From NCBI GenBank assembly GCA_030835385.1, contig JAURPI010000025.1, positions 124,001 to 188,000 of the forward strand: 64,000 nt of DNA. The letters are read 5' to 3'. The notes under the pieces are model-generated. The model made no database searches. It had not been told where the DNA came from and worked only from the letters and a program-made list of their open reading frames with translations. The DNA is from Alphaproteobacteria bacterium (GTDB taxonomy: Bacteria > Pseudomonadota > Alphaproteobacteria > Rhodospirillales > Rhodospirillaceae). Position 1 is the first letter of the stretch, and each line of letters starts with the position of its first letter. Below, piece by piece: positions 48,929-58,742 of the stretch. The position numbers and the translations under genes are program-made.

Positions 48929-50482
48929 ATGATCATTGAGTCGACCGCTGCGTATCGGGAGAGCCTGCGGGCTTTTAAGCCTCGTGTGTTCGTCAACGGT
49001 GCTTTGGTGTCGTCAGTAGCCGATGAGCCTTCATTGCAGCCGGGCATCAATGCCATTGGTGTGACGTACGATCTTGCTCAAGACCCCAGTCACGTCCCGC
49101 TCATGACGGCGGTTGAGCAAGAAACTGGCAAGCGCGTAAATCGCAATTTGCACATCGACCGCACCAGTGACGACCTTCTGGCCAAATTGGAGGCCGTGCG
49201 CATCATGTGTCGCGAGGCGGGGTGTGCGCAACGCTACCTAGTTCATGACGCATTCAATGGGTTGTATCAGGCGACCCAGCGTTGTGATGCCGAACATGGC
49301 ACAGAGTATTTTTCGCGCTTTCTAAACTTCATGACCGAAGTCCAGGATGGCGACCAGACCTACGGCGTTGCCATGACCGACGCCAAGGGCGACCGGTCGC
49401 AAAAACCACACAATCAAAAAATCGCGGACAGTTACATCTACGTCGTTGAGAGCCGTGCCGATGGTATTGTCATATCCGGGGCCAAGGCCATCGTCACCGG
49501 TGCACCCTATGTACATGGCTTTATCGTTATGCCGTGTCGGGCGATGACGCCGGACGACGATGCATTTGCAGTTTGTTGTGCCGTGCCGATTGATGCTGAG
49601 GGCATCACGGTTGTCGCACGAGCGGCCGGTCGTCCCGGCGAAGAGGCGGCGGTGTTTTCAAAACACTATGGCCAGACCACAGGCGTTGTGCTGTTCGACA
49701 ATGTGTTCGTGCCTCATGACCGGGTGTTCCTAAATGGCGAAACAGAGTCCGCTGGAGATATCGCGCAAACCTATGCGACCCATCACCGACATTCATGTAT
49801 CGGCGCGCGAGCCGGGTTTGGTGATTTGTTGATTGGCGCCGGCGCGTTGATGATTGAATCCAACGGTTTTGATCCAGAACGCCATACGCATCTTCAAGAT
49901 GACATGGTCGAGCTGATTAAAATTGTCGAAGGGTTTTATGCTACCGGCGTTGCGGCCTCGGCCTATGGCGAAAAAGATGACACGGGCAACATAATGCCTG
50001 AGCCGGTCTTTTCTAATATTGGTAAGTTGTTGCTGGCGACACAAATTTACGACATGCACCGATTGGCACATACGGTTTCAGGCGGGTTAATCGTTGCCTT
50101 ACCGGGCCCTGATGAAGATCACAATCCAGACACTGCGGGCTCATTGGATGCGGTGTGGCAAAGTAACCCGAGTGTACCGGCAGAGCAACGACGACAAACC
50201 GCCCGCCTGATTGAAGATCTCACAGCCTCCCATCAAGGCGGGTGGTACTCGGTCATCTCCTTGCATGGCGGCGGCTCACCAGCAGCGATGAAGCGCGAGA
50301 TTTGGCGTAACTATCCAGTCGGTGAAAAGAAAGAGATCGTACAGCAGCTGATGGATCGCGATCTGATGGAACGTAAAGACGGCAAGCCCGCCGACCGCCA
50401 GCCAGGGCGGTGCTGTACTGTCGGCTGCCGTGTACCTGACTTTTTGCTCGCTGAGTCGTCAGACGAAGACTCCGCCTCCTAG
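48929..50482 (+). CDS. 4-hydroxyphenylacetate 3-hydroxylase (HpaB) family monooxygenase
   Basis: 517 aa; YGVAMTDAKGDRSQKPHNQ, IVISGAKAIVTGAPYVHGFIVMP, FDNVFVPHDRVFLNGE typical of HpaB family. Confidence 0.93.
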   Translation: MIIESTAAYRESLRAFKPRVFVNGALVSSVADEPSLQPGINAIGVTYDLAQDPSHVPLMTAVEQETGKRVNRNLHIDRTSDDLLAKLEAVRIMCREAGCAQRYLVHDAFNGLYQATQRCDAEHGTEYFSRFLNFMTEVQDGDQTYGVAMTDAKGDRSQKPHNQKIADSYIYVVESRADGIVISGAKAIVTGAPYVHGFIVMPCRAMTPDDDAFAVCCAVPIDAEGITVVARAAGRPGEEAAVFSKHYGQTTGVVLFDNVFVPHDRVFLNGETESAGDIAQTYATHHRHSCIGARAGFGDLLIGAGALMIESNGFDPERHTHLQDDMVELIKIVEGFYATGVAASAYGEKDDTGNIMPEPVFSNIGKLLLATQIYDMHRLAHTVSGGLIVALPGPDEDHNPDTAGSLDAVWQSNPSVPAEQRRQTARLIEDLTASHQGGWYSVISLHGGGSPAAMKREIWRNYPVGEKKEIVQQLMDRDLMERKDGKPADRQPGRCCTVGCRVPDFLLAESSDEDSAS

Positions 50483-50521
50483 GCTGGACTTCCGGCTTAT
50501 TTCGCCGCACAACGGCGCTTC

Positions 50522-51337
50522 ATGGAAGAGATTTGGATTCCTTTGATCATTCGGATGATCGTTACTGCGGCTGTGGTCATAGCGGCCACGGCGGTGGCGG
50601 AACGGGTTAGTCCGTTCTACGCCTCGCTTATCGGCGCGTTCCCTACCTCTGCAGGTCCGGCTTACGTGATGCTGGCCCTTAAAGAAGAAGCGGCGTTTGT
50701 TGCCGCAAGCGCTGTCTACAGCATGGCGAGCCTTGCGGCTGTCGCGCCGTTTGTAAGCGTGGTGGTTTGGCTTGCGCCCCTGAGTTCGGTGTTTGTAACG
50801 GTCGGGGGCGGCTTTCTAACCTGGACCGTGTTCGCCGTGCCGATCAGTTTGGTGTCATGGACGCCGATGACCGCGCTACTGATCAATTTGGTTGCCTATC
50901 CCATTTGCTTTTGGCTGACACGCAATCTCGGTCAGGTGCCGCCGACCCTACTACGCAAGCCAGCGCAATGGTATGAACTGCCTGTGCGCGCCTTTGTCGT
51001 GGGCTTGTTTGTTGCGGCTGTTGTGACGGCGTCCAACTTGCTCGGTCCGGTCGCGACAGGATTAGGGGCGGTCTTCCCTATCGTGTTTTTGAGTCTTACC
51101 GCGATTTTGCACATCCGCTTGGGTGGCGCGGCGACAGCGGCGACCATGCATAGTGCATTGCGGGTTGTATCTGGCATGACGTTGGCGCTGATGGTGTTGC
51201 ACTACGGTGTGGTGTGGTGGGGAGAGGCTATCGGTCTCAGTTTATCGCTGGTGGCGTCTATCCTTTGGGCGCTCGCCATGGTCGCGCTTAACATTCGTCG
51301 GACCAATGCGGCGTCAACCACCCGGCTTGTAAGTTAA
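50522..51337 (+). CDS. hypothetical integral membrane protein
   Basis: 271 aa with multiple hydrophobic segments; similar segments FYASLIGAFPTSAGPAYVML and VATGLGAVFPIVFLSL suggest internal duplication. Confidence 0.7.
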   Translation: MEEIWIPLIIRMIVTAAVVIAATAVAERVSPFYASLIGAFPTSAGPAYVMLALKEEAAFVAASAVYSMASLAAVAPFVSVVVWLAPLSSVFVTVGGGFLTWTVFAVPISLVSWTPMTALLINLVAYPICFWLTRNLGQVPPTLLRKPAQWYELPVRAFVVGLFVAAVVTASNLLGPVATGLGAVFPIVFLSLTAILHIRLGGAATAATMHSALRVVSGMTLALMVLHYGVVWWGEAIGLSLSLVASILWALAMVALNIRRTNAASTTRLVS

Positions 51338-51829
51338 ACGCACAACGCCATCGGCGTAGGTCTGGTTGTCTACAAGACTCATGGCCACGAATGTCGCCTT
51401 GCCGGGAAACAATTGAGTCCCGCTGCCCAATGCCACCGGCATCACAAATAAGTCGAGTTGATCAACCGCCCCCGCATCCAAAAAGATACGTTGGGCGACA
51501 CCGCCGCCGACCACCCAGACGTCACCGTCTTCGATCATTTTAAGACGCGGGATCAGTTTGGCCGCATCGTTGACCAGTTTGGCGCCGCCATGGGTCGTGC
51601 TGGTGCCGTTGCGTGAGAGCACGTAGGCTCGCTTGCCCTCATAGGGCCAGTCGCGAAAGGTTCTGGTTTGCTCATATGTCTTGCGCCCCAGCACCACAGT
51701 GCCCACATCGGCGATGAACTCGTCATAGCCGTAGTCCCCTTTGAATCAGTCGAGCCAAGCTACACGACCGTCCGGGGTGGCGATGAAGCCGTCCAAACTG
51801 GCGGCGATATAAAGGCGTATCTTCGGTAT
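51314..51829 (-). pseudogene. RibD C-terminal/dihydrofolate reductase-like protein with in-frame TGA and lost start
   Basis: Upstream frame reads ...(ATA)PKIRLYIAASLDGFIATPDGRVAWLD*FKGDYGYDEFIADVGTVVLGRKTYEQ...; TGA at 51746-51748. Confidence 0.75.
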
Positions 51830-51864
51830 GTCAGGATACTAACGCGAGAGCGGGGATGGGGTTG

Positions 51865-54216
51865 CTAGAGAATTTCCGGCGGCTCAAACACCCGCACAGG
51901 TGGGGCGTCACCCTGGAGTTTCTCAATTTGCACCAAACAGGTTTGGGCGCTGGTGCCTTGAGCAATGGTTGAGGTGCTGGAGTCGTGGGTTAACACATTG
52001 GGATTGCCGTGCACGCAGGTCGCGCCAATTTCGCCCGGCGCCTCCGGGTCGTACCACGCGCCGGTCGACAATTGCAGCACACCGCTCCGCACCTGGTCCG
52101 TCACGACAGCACCCGCCAAACAGGCGCCGCGATCGTTAAACAGGCGGACGATATCGCCTTCTGCTATCCCTCGGGCGCTGGCGTCGTCAGGGTTGATCCA
52201 CACCGGCTCGCGACCTTGGACCTTAGACGCCTGGGAATAGCCGCCGTTGTCATACTGGCTATGCAACCGGGTCGCCGGTTGGTTAGAAATCAAGTGCAGT
52301 GGATACGTTTTTGCTGTGTCACCGCCAAGCCACTCGCTCGGTTCATGCCACACCGCATGGCCGGGCTGACCCGGATCGTTCCAATCTGCGATAGTGTCCG
52401 AAAACAATTCCAACTTACCGGACGGTGTGGCGAGTGGCGCAGAGTCTGGGTTGTCACGGAAGACTTCGAACATGGTGCGTTCCGGGTTTGACGGCCATTC
52501 CAGCATGCCGTCCTCCCAAAAGGTCTCGAAGTCGGGCGTGTTGATGTCTTTGTCGGCGGCGCGACTACAGGTGTCCTCGTACAGCCAGCGCACCCACTCC
52601 ATTTCGGCGCGGCCTTCGGTAAATGCGTCCGCCACTCCAACCCGTTCGGCCACCCCTTTGAAAATATCGTGATCGTTGCGCGCCTCACCAAAAGGCTCTG
52701 CCGCTTTGTGCATGGCCATGATTTGAAGCGATAAACCAGACGCTGTGACGTCGTTGCGCTCTAGAGTCGTTGTCACTGGCAACACTATGTCGGCGTGGCG
52801 TGCCATGGGGTTCCACCAGGCTTCGTTGACGATAATGGTCTCCGGTTTTTGCCAGGCCCGCAGCATGCGGTTGAGGTCTTGGTGATGATGGAACGGATTG
52901 CCGCCGCACCAATACACTAAACGGATGTCAGGGTAGGTGAGCGTTTGGCCATTAAATCGCACGGTGCCACCGGGATTGAGCAGCAGGTCTGAGATGCGCG
53001 ACACGGGTATAAAAGTGCTAACAGGATTTTCACCCTTGGGCAGATGGGCTGGAGCCACCGGCGTGCCTGGACCCCCCATTCCTGCCGCACCCGCGTAGGC
53101 ACAGCCGAAACCGCCACCGGGCAGGCCGATTTGCCCAAGGATTGCGGCTAATGTTAGCGCCATCCAGTAAGTCTGCTCACCGTGATCGGCCCGCTGCATC
53201 GACCAACTAACTGTCACCAGGGTGCGATGTGCCGCCATCTTCCGGGCTAGGGTCTTGATGGTGTTGGCATCCAGTCCTGAAATCTGCGCCGCCCAGTCCG
53301 CATCTTTGGCGATGCCATCGTCTTGCCCGAGGATGTAGGTGATAACTTTTTCGCTGCCGGTGCAGTGGGTCTTTAAAAATTCAGCGTCGTGCAGGTCTTC
53401 CACGAGCAAGGTGTGGGCGAGACCAAGCATCACCGCTACATCACTGCCTGGGTGAGGCGTTAGCCAGGTCGCGTTTAAGAAATCTGCAGCGTCGTTGCTT
53501 ATGGGGCTGATATTGACGATTTCAACGCCGCTGTCTTTGCACCGTTGCAACGCGTCGCGGGCGATATGCCGTCCCAACCCGCCGCCGTGAACCTGCGAGT
53601 TCTTGAGAGCTAGGCCGCCAAAGGCAACGACCAGCTCTGAATGGTCGGCTATGGTGCCCCAGGTGGTGTTCGCGTTGTAGCAGACGTCGGCCCAACTACC
53701 GGCAATGTGGGGGACGATTATTTCTGCTGCGCCCGACGAATAGGTGCCGACGGAATAGGTGTTGCCGCCAAATAAATTGAGGAACCGGCGCATCTGGCTT
53801 TGGGCATGGTGAAAGCGCCCAGCCGACGCCCATCCATATGAGCCGGCGTAAATCGCCTCATTGCCATGGGTGTCTTTCACCCGGTTCAATTCATTGGCGA
53901 CAATGTCCAACGCTTCGTCCCAGCGCACCGCTACGAACGGTTCGGAGCCGCGCCCTGTTACGTTTTTATTCGGGCCTCCGTTTTTGAGGCCGTCGAGCCA
54001 GCCTTTGCGGACCATTGGCTTGGCGATCCGCACGGCATCGTCCTGCGCCTGGGGCATGCCGGGGCCGATTGGCGAGGGGTCCGGATCGCCGGAAAACGGC
54101 TCCATCGCTGTCACTCTGCCGTTAACGACCGTTGCGGTATAGGCGCCCCAGTGGGTCGCGGTGGGCAGATATTTCTCGGCTTTGTTCGCGTGCTTCACAT
54201 CGTCTGGCATGGCCAA
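51865..54216 (-). CDS. molybdopterin-dependent oxidoreductase, BisC/TorZ/DMSO reductase-like
   Basis: TATHWGAYTATVVNGRVTAMEPF, YGWASAGRFHHAQSQMRRFLNLFGG, TVSWSMQRADHGEQTYWM, VYWCGGNPFHHHQDLNRML; no Tat signal seen. Confidence 0.93.
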   Translation of the reverse strand: MAMPDDVKHANKAEKYLPTATHWGAYTATVVNGRVTAMEPFSGDPDPSPIGPGMPQAQDDAVRIAKPMVRKGWLDGLKNGGPNKNVTGRGSEPFVAVRWDEALDIVANELNRVKDTHGNEAIYAGSYGWASAGRFHHAQSQMRRFLNLFGGNTYSVGTYSSGAAEIIVPHIAGSWADVCYNANTTWGTIADHSELVVAFGGLALKNSQVHGGGLGRHIARDALQRCKDSGVEIVNISPISNDAADFLNATWLTPHPGSDVAVMLGLAHTLLVEDLHDAEFLKTHCTGSEKVITYILGQDDGIAKDADWAAQISGLDANTIKTLARKMAAHRTLVTVSWSMQRADHGEQTYWMALTLAAILGQIGLPGGGFGCAYAGAAGMGGPGTPVAPAHLPKGENPVSTFIPVSRISDLLLNPGGTVRFNGQTLTYPDIRLVYWCGGNPFHHHQDLNRMLRAWQKPETIIVNEAWWNPMARHADIVLPVTTTLERNDVTASGLSLQIMAMHKAAEPFGEARNDHDIFKGVAERVGVADAFTEGRAEMEWVRWLYEDTCSRAADKDINTPDFETFWEDGMLEWPSNPERTMFEVFRDNPDSAPLATPSGKLELFSDTIADWNDPGQPGHAVWHEPSEWLGGDTAKTYPLHLISNQPATRLHSQYDNGGYSQASKVQGREPVWINPDDASARGIAEGDIVRLFNDRGACLAGAVVTDQVRSGVLQLSTGAWYDPEAPGEIGATCVHGNPNVLTHDSSTSTIAQGTSAQTCLVQIEKLQGDAPPVRVFEPPEIL

Positions 54217-54275
54217 GTTATAGCGAGTCTTGCCGAACCCGCCTATGCTGTTGGAAATTAATACGGAGGTTTCCC

Positions 54276-54815
54276 ATGCGCAGATTCATAGCTGTTTTTG
54301 CCGTTTTATTGCTGCCCGCACCTGCGGCTGCCGATGGTTATGAAACGGAGCCTGGCTACGCCAGCTTCGCCCGCACAACGATTCTTGCTCGTTATGCTGA
54401 TCTGGAGCCGTCAATCACTTTCTGGCGAGATGTGATGGGATTCACCTATGCCGGTGACCCAAGGCCGACCACGGGTAGCTCTAGCCCAATTGGTTGGGAT
54501 GAGGAGGCGGTTCGTTATTTCACGGCGTTTTCGTCTAAAGGTGGGTCGACTGTTGCCTTGTTAATGATTGAGGACGACCCAGATTTTCCGGCTGTCACGT
54601 TGCCCGAGTCCGGCGCGGCCATTGGTGGATCGGTCTTGGTGCATACGGCAAAGAATCTTGAAGACCTATACAACCGAGCCGTTGCCAACGACGTGACCAT
54701 TCTCAAACCCTACGGACCTTCGGTCACCGGACGTTCCATGCAAATTTATTTGCGTGCGCCAACCGGTCAGCTTGTCGAAATTTATGAGATGATTCCGCAG
54801 CTGGCGGAAGACTGA
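54276..54815 (+). CDS. secreted VOC family protein
   Basis: MRRFIAVFAVLLLPAPAAADG signal peptide; ARYADLEPSITFWRDVMGFTYAGDP; GRSMQIYLRAPTGQLVEIYE. Confidence 0.85.
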   Translation: MRRFIAVFAVLLLPAPAAADGYETEPGYASFARTTILARYADLEPSITFWRDVMGFTYAGDPRPTTGSSSPIGWDEEAVRYFTAFSSKGGSTVALLMIEDDPDFPAVTLPESGAAIGGSVLVHTAKNLEDLYNRAVANDVTILKPYGPSVTGRSMQIYLRAPTGQLVEIYEMIPQLAED

Positions 54816-54827
54816 CACGGGAGTCGA

Positions 54828-55256
54828 ATGATGTCTGATGACTCCCGTGCAGCGGTTCACAAAAGTTTCTGGGTGATCGGTGCCTTTGCACTGGTTTGGA
54901 ACGGCTTGGGGTCAGTCAATTACCTCATTCAAGTGACAGCGGAGTCACTTGATGCGTATCGCGCGGTAGAGCAGGCGATCATCGCTGATCGGCCGGCCTG
55001 GGCGACGGGCGCGTTTGCAGTTGGTGTGTTTGGCGGCACGGTAGGCGCAGTCCTGCTGCTTCTTGGAAAGTCTGTAGCGTTCCACGTGTTTATAGTTTCC
55101 CTCATCGGAGTCGTGGTGTTCACGGTGCATACGTTGAGTTTGGGTCTAGACTTCGGTATCGGTGAGATGGTGGTTATTGTCGCAATGCCGACCGTGGTGG
55201 GTCTTTTGTTCGCTTGGTATGCCAAGTATGCCGAAGGCAAGGGCTGGGTGAGCTAA
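54828..55256 (+). CDS. hypothetical small membrane protein
   Basis: 142 aa, about four predicted hydrophobic segments. Confidence 0.65.
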   Translation: MMSDDSRAAVHKSFWVIGAFALVWNGLGSVNYLIQVTAESLDAYRAVEQAIIADRPAWATGAFAVGVFGGTVGAVLLLLGKSVAFHVFIVSLIGVVVFTVHTLSLGLDFGIGEMVVIVAMPTVVGLLFAWYAKYAEGKGWVS

Positions 55257-55329
55257 AGAGCGGTGGTGCTGAACTAATCCTGAGGTGGTGCGTATAACGA
55301 TAGCAACCGATTTTAATAAGGATTCCGCC

Positions 55330-56073
55330 ATGCGACTCATCCCTTTCGGCCTCATTCTTCTGCTCTTTACTTGTGACGTGCAGTCATCAATCAACGCCCA
55401 GGAGTCTGATGATGTTTACACCTACGGTCGGGCAAATCGAGACGGCATTGGCAAATTCTATATGGGTCGGGAGATTTCTCATGTCATGGGCCATCTTGGC
55501 GCAGGATGGTTGGAACGTATCGACCGGGTGCGCGAGGAACGCACCGACCTATTGATTTTCAATTTGGGTCTTAAGCCTGATTATGTGGTCGCCGATATCG
55601 GCGCGGGGACGGGTTATTTTACATTTCCTGTCAGTGGACGGGTGCCAGACGGTAAGGTATTGGCGGTCGATATCCAGCCCGAGATGCTGTCGATCATCGA
55701 ACAGCGCAAGGCGGCAGGTTTGACGGAGGCCAGCTGGCACAACATCGAGACCGTGCTCGGCACCGAGGACAATCCCAATCTGCCAGAGAATACTATCGAT
55801 TTGATTTTCATGGTCGACGCCTATCACGAGTTTGCTTACCCACGCGAGATGGGTGAAGCCATGGTGCGGGCTTTAAAGCCGGGCGGGCGCATTGCTTTGG
55901 TAGAATACCGGGCGGAAGATCGTAATGTGCCGATCAAACGGCTACATAAGATGTCGGAGGCTCAGTCGCGTAAAGAGATGGAAGCGCTTGGCCTCACCTG
56001 GATAGAAACTAAGGATGTATTGCCGCAGCAGCACCTGATGTTTTTTGAGAAGCTGGTCCAGCCGAGTGGTTAG
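55330..56073 (+). CDS. class I SAM-dependent methyltransferase with signal peptide
   Basis: MRLIPFGLILLLFTCDVQSSINAQ; VADIGAGTGYFTFPVSGRVPDGKVLAVDIQPEML; ALKPGGRIALVEYR. Confidence 0.92.
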   Translation: MRLIPFGLILLLFTCDVQSSINAQESDDVYTYGRANRDGIGKFYMGREISHVMGHLGAGWLERIDRVREERTDLLIFNLGLKPDYVVADIGAGTGYFTFPVSGRVPDGKVLAVDIQPEMLSIIEQRKAAGLTEASWHNIETVLGTEDNPNLPENTIDLIFMVDAYHEFAYPREMGEAMVRALKPGGRIALVEYRAEDRNVPIKRLHKMSEAQSRKEMEALGLTWIETKDVLPQQHLMFFEKLVQPSG

Positions 56074-58463
56074 AATTCCAACTTTAAGCCAATCTGCGGA
56101 AACACACTGAGATCGCCAAATACATTGATGCCCCGTCGTTCATCAAACTCCAAGGAGTCGATGTTGGTGCGGCCATAGGCGTTGATCACATCTAGGAACG
56201 TAATGACGCTTACGCCGCCGATGCGACGGCGATAATCGACCCTCAAGTTGAGGGCGTGGAGATCCCTAAGTCGTTCGGTGTTGTTGGTGGTGATCTCTTT
56301 CGAGAATCTCAGATTATTGGGGTCGTTAAAGATATCCGCGTTGATGATAAATCCATCTGTCGGCCGTCCAGTCGCATACTTCCATTTTGCTGCTACGGCC
56401 CAGCGATCATTAGGTTGCCAGGAAGCGGCGAGAGTGAGGACGTGAGGGCGATGGAAATCTGCGTTATATTCTCCTTCGCCAAAGTTGTCGTCGCGTTTTG
56501 CCCTGGAATAGGAGTAGGCCAATGAGGTCGACCACTCATTCGACATCCGTTTCTGCACAGTGATATCTATTCCAGCGCTATCCCCTGTGCCGTTGTTGAA
56601 GGCCACACCAGAGGTTTCGTCACCTAGCACAATCAGATTGTCTAGGTTTTGGTAGTAGACCTCACCAGCAAGCTTCAGGTCTGGCGTCAGATAGTGCTCC
56701 AGGCCGAGACTAACTTGCTTGGTACGCTCGTTTTCTAGCTGACTGTTGGTGGGGTCGGCCGCTAAATCCAACACCCGAGGAGTTTGATAGAAAATACCGG
56801 CGGTTGCCGACATTCGGGTGGCGCTGCCAACCTGCCAATCAGCGGACAGGCGCGGTGACCATATAGATTCATCAGAAAGACCATCTCGATCAAATCGCAG
56901 CCCGGGGCGCAGCGTGAGATCGCCAAAGAAAAACGCGTGATCAATATATGCGGAGACGCGCGAATCCTTTGCGGCAAAAACTGAATCGATTCGGCTTGGA
57001 GTCAGCACCACGAACTTTTGACTTGGGTCAGCTCTAAAGTCATCCTGATCGTAAACGTACCGAATCCAGTCGCCATCCAAACGCGTATCAAAGTCCAGTT
57101 CTATGCGGGAGTAGCGTGCGCCCAGCGAGAGTGCGCCCCATGGCGTCGGTGTGGTGTAGTCACCGCGCCACCCAATCTCACGCTCATTCTCTGTGAGATT
57201 CAAAATGTTCTCGCGGACTAAAACATCTTCTGGATCTTGTTCGACTCCGGTCAAGTCGGGGAATGCTTCGCCCAATAGGCTTGTCTTGTCGCTGTCTCTC
57301 AGGAACGCAGCATTGGTCAATCGCCCTTCATTGCCGACCAGCCAGGTCCAGGTTAGGCCCAACACCATACTGTCTTGTTCGGTGGTCAGAATTGATGTGT
57401 CCTCGAAATCGTCTGATTCTAAAACGTTTTCGACATCGCGGTTGTAATCTTCGGGTGAATAGAGGGCGAGCAGGGAAACGCTGTGCCGGTCGTTCAAATC
57501 GGTAACGGACTTAAACAACACGTCGGCCAGTTCGGGATCGCCTATGTCCTTTTGGCCAATCACTTTAAATAAATTTCCGAAATCAAAGTAACGCGCTGAA
57601 AGCAATATGCTGGTGTTGGCTGCCACGTAACTGGGACCGTCGTAGGTTAACTCGCCGCCGGCGATATCGACGCGGGCGCTTATGGCCGGCGTGTCTGGAT
57701 TGCCTTCCGCGATATCTAGTTTGAGGAGAGACCCGCTACGCCCACTGTAGGCGGCTTCCCATCCCCCGGCTTGAAACTCTGCGCCGCCGATAATGTTGGG
57801 GGCGAATATGGAAAACCGCCCACCACCGCCAATGTCTTCTTCCTCACCAAGGCTGCGATCAAAGTGAATAACCTTGTCAAATGGAATGCCGTCTATAAGG
57901 ATCAAGTTGTCGCGAGGTCCTCGACCACGCACTGTGAAATTCGAGAACTCACCGGTGTTGGCAACGCCAGGTAGGACGTCAAGGCCACGAAAGATATCGC
58001 CTGCTGTCCCCGCGCCGCGACGAATTTCTTCCCGTCCCAGACGTGTTGCTGTCACCGATCCGAATTGAGTGGCGCCGACAGCTTTGGTGGTCACCAGTAT
58101 TTCATCCAAGGCCAGAGGTTGACGAGCCATCTGAAAGTCGGTGCGCGTCGTTCGTCCGGCAACGGCGCGCACATCAATTTCGAGAGCGTCTAAATACCCT
58201 GGCCGTGTCACACCTAGAGTGTAGAGTCCCTCAGGGACTTTCGTGAAAGTAAAGCTGCCGTCGCTTCCCGTTATGAGCACAATCATTGTGGGCTTATCAA
58301 CATCTGCCAACGTAACTTCGGCCCCGGAGATACTGCGGCCGGATAGGCTGTCGACTATCGTTCCACGAATAGCGCCGCCCTGGCGCTCTTGGGCTTGGGC
58401 AGGGGTAAAAAGAAGCGCGAGGCCAAGTGCCCAGGCTCGAATAACAAACATATAAAATCTCAC
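56070..58463 (-). CDS. TonB-dependent receptor with N-terminal carboxypeptidase-regulatory-like domain
   Basis: IRGTIVDSLSGRSISGAEVTLADVDKPTM...; plug FRGLDVLPGVANTGEFSNFTVRGRGPRDNLILIDGIPFD; C-terminal aromatic F. Confidence 0.93.
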   Translation of the reverse strand: MRFYMFVIRAWALGLALLFTPAQAQERQGGAIRGTIVDSLSGRSISGAEVTLADVDKPTMIVLITGSDGSFTFTKVPEGLYTLGVTRPGYLDALEIDVRAVAGRTTRTDFQMARQPLALDEILVTTKAVGATQFGSVTATRLGREEIRRGAGTAGDIFRGLDVLPGVANTGEFSNFTVRGRGPRDNLILIDGIPFDKVIHFDRSLGEEEDIGGGGRFSIFAPNIIGGAEFQAGGWEAAYSGRSGSLLKLDIAEGNPDTPAISARVDIAGGELTYDGPSYVAANTSILLSARYFDFGNLFKVIGQKDIGDPELADVLFKSVTDLNDRHSVSLLALYSPEDYNRDVENVLESDDFEDTSILTTEQDSMVLGLTWTWLVGNEGRLTNAAFLRDSDKTSLLGEAFPDLTGVEQDPEDVLVRENILNLTENEREIGWRGDYTTPTPWGALSLGARYSRIELDFDTRLDGDWIRYVYDQDDFRADPSQKFVVLTPSRIDSVFAAKDSRVSAYIDHAFFFGDLTLRPGLRFDRDGLSDESIWSPRLSADWQVGSATRMSATAGIFYQTPRVLDLAADPTNSQLENERTKQVSLGLEHYLTPDLKLAGEVYYQNLDNLIVLGDETSGVAFNNGTGDSAGIDITVQKRMSNEWSTSLAYSYSRAKRDDNFGEGEYNADFHRPHVLTLAASWQPNDRWAVAAKWKYATGRPTDGFIINADIFNDPNNLRFSKEITTNNTERLRDLHALNLRVDYRRRIGGVSVITFLDVINAYGRTNIDSLEFDERRGINVFGDLSVFPQIGLKLEF

Positions 58464-58742
58464 TTTGGCCGATGAGCTCGCTAATAGCCGAAAGGCTGTA
58501 GCGGATGATCAGGATTAGACCACGTTCCCAGTTCAATCTTTGACTTGTCTCAATATTACGACCACCTGTCGGTCCGGACCACTAAAAGTATCTGGAGTTC
58601 TACTCAAACTCAGAGCTTGTGACAGGTGGGTTATCGTCTTTTGATTAATCATATAGTGCATGAGGCCGTATTTCGCGAAATCGACTTATCTATTGTTTCC
58701 AGGCGCACTCCCGGCATCTCACGTCGGTTCTGGGAGATATCA

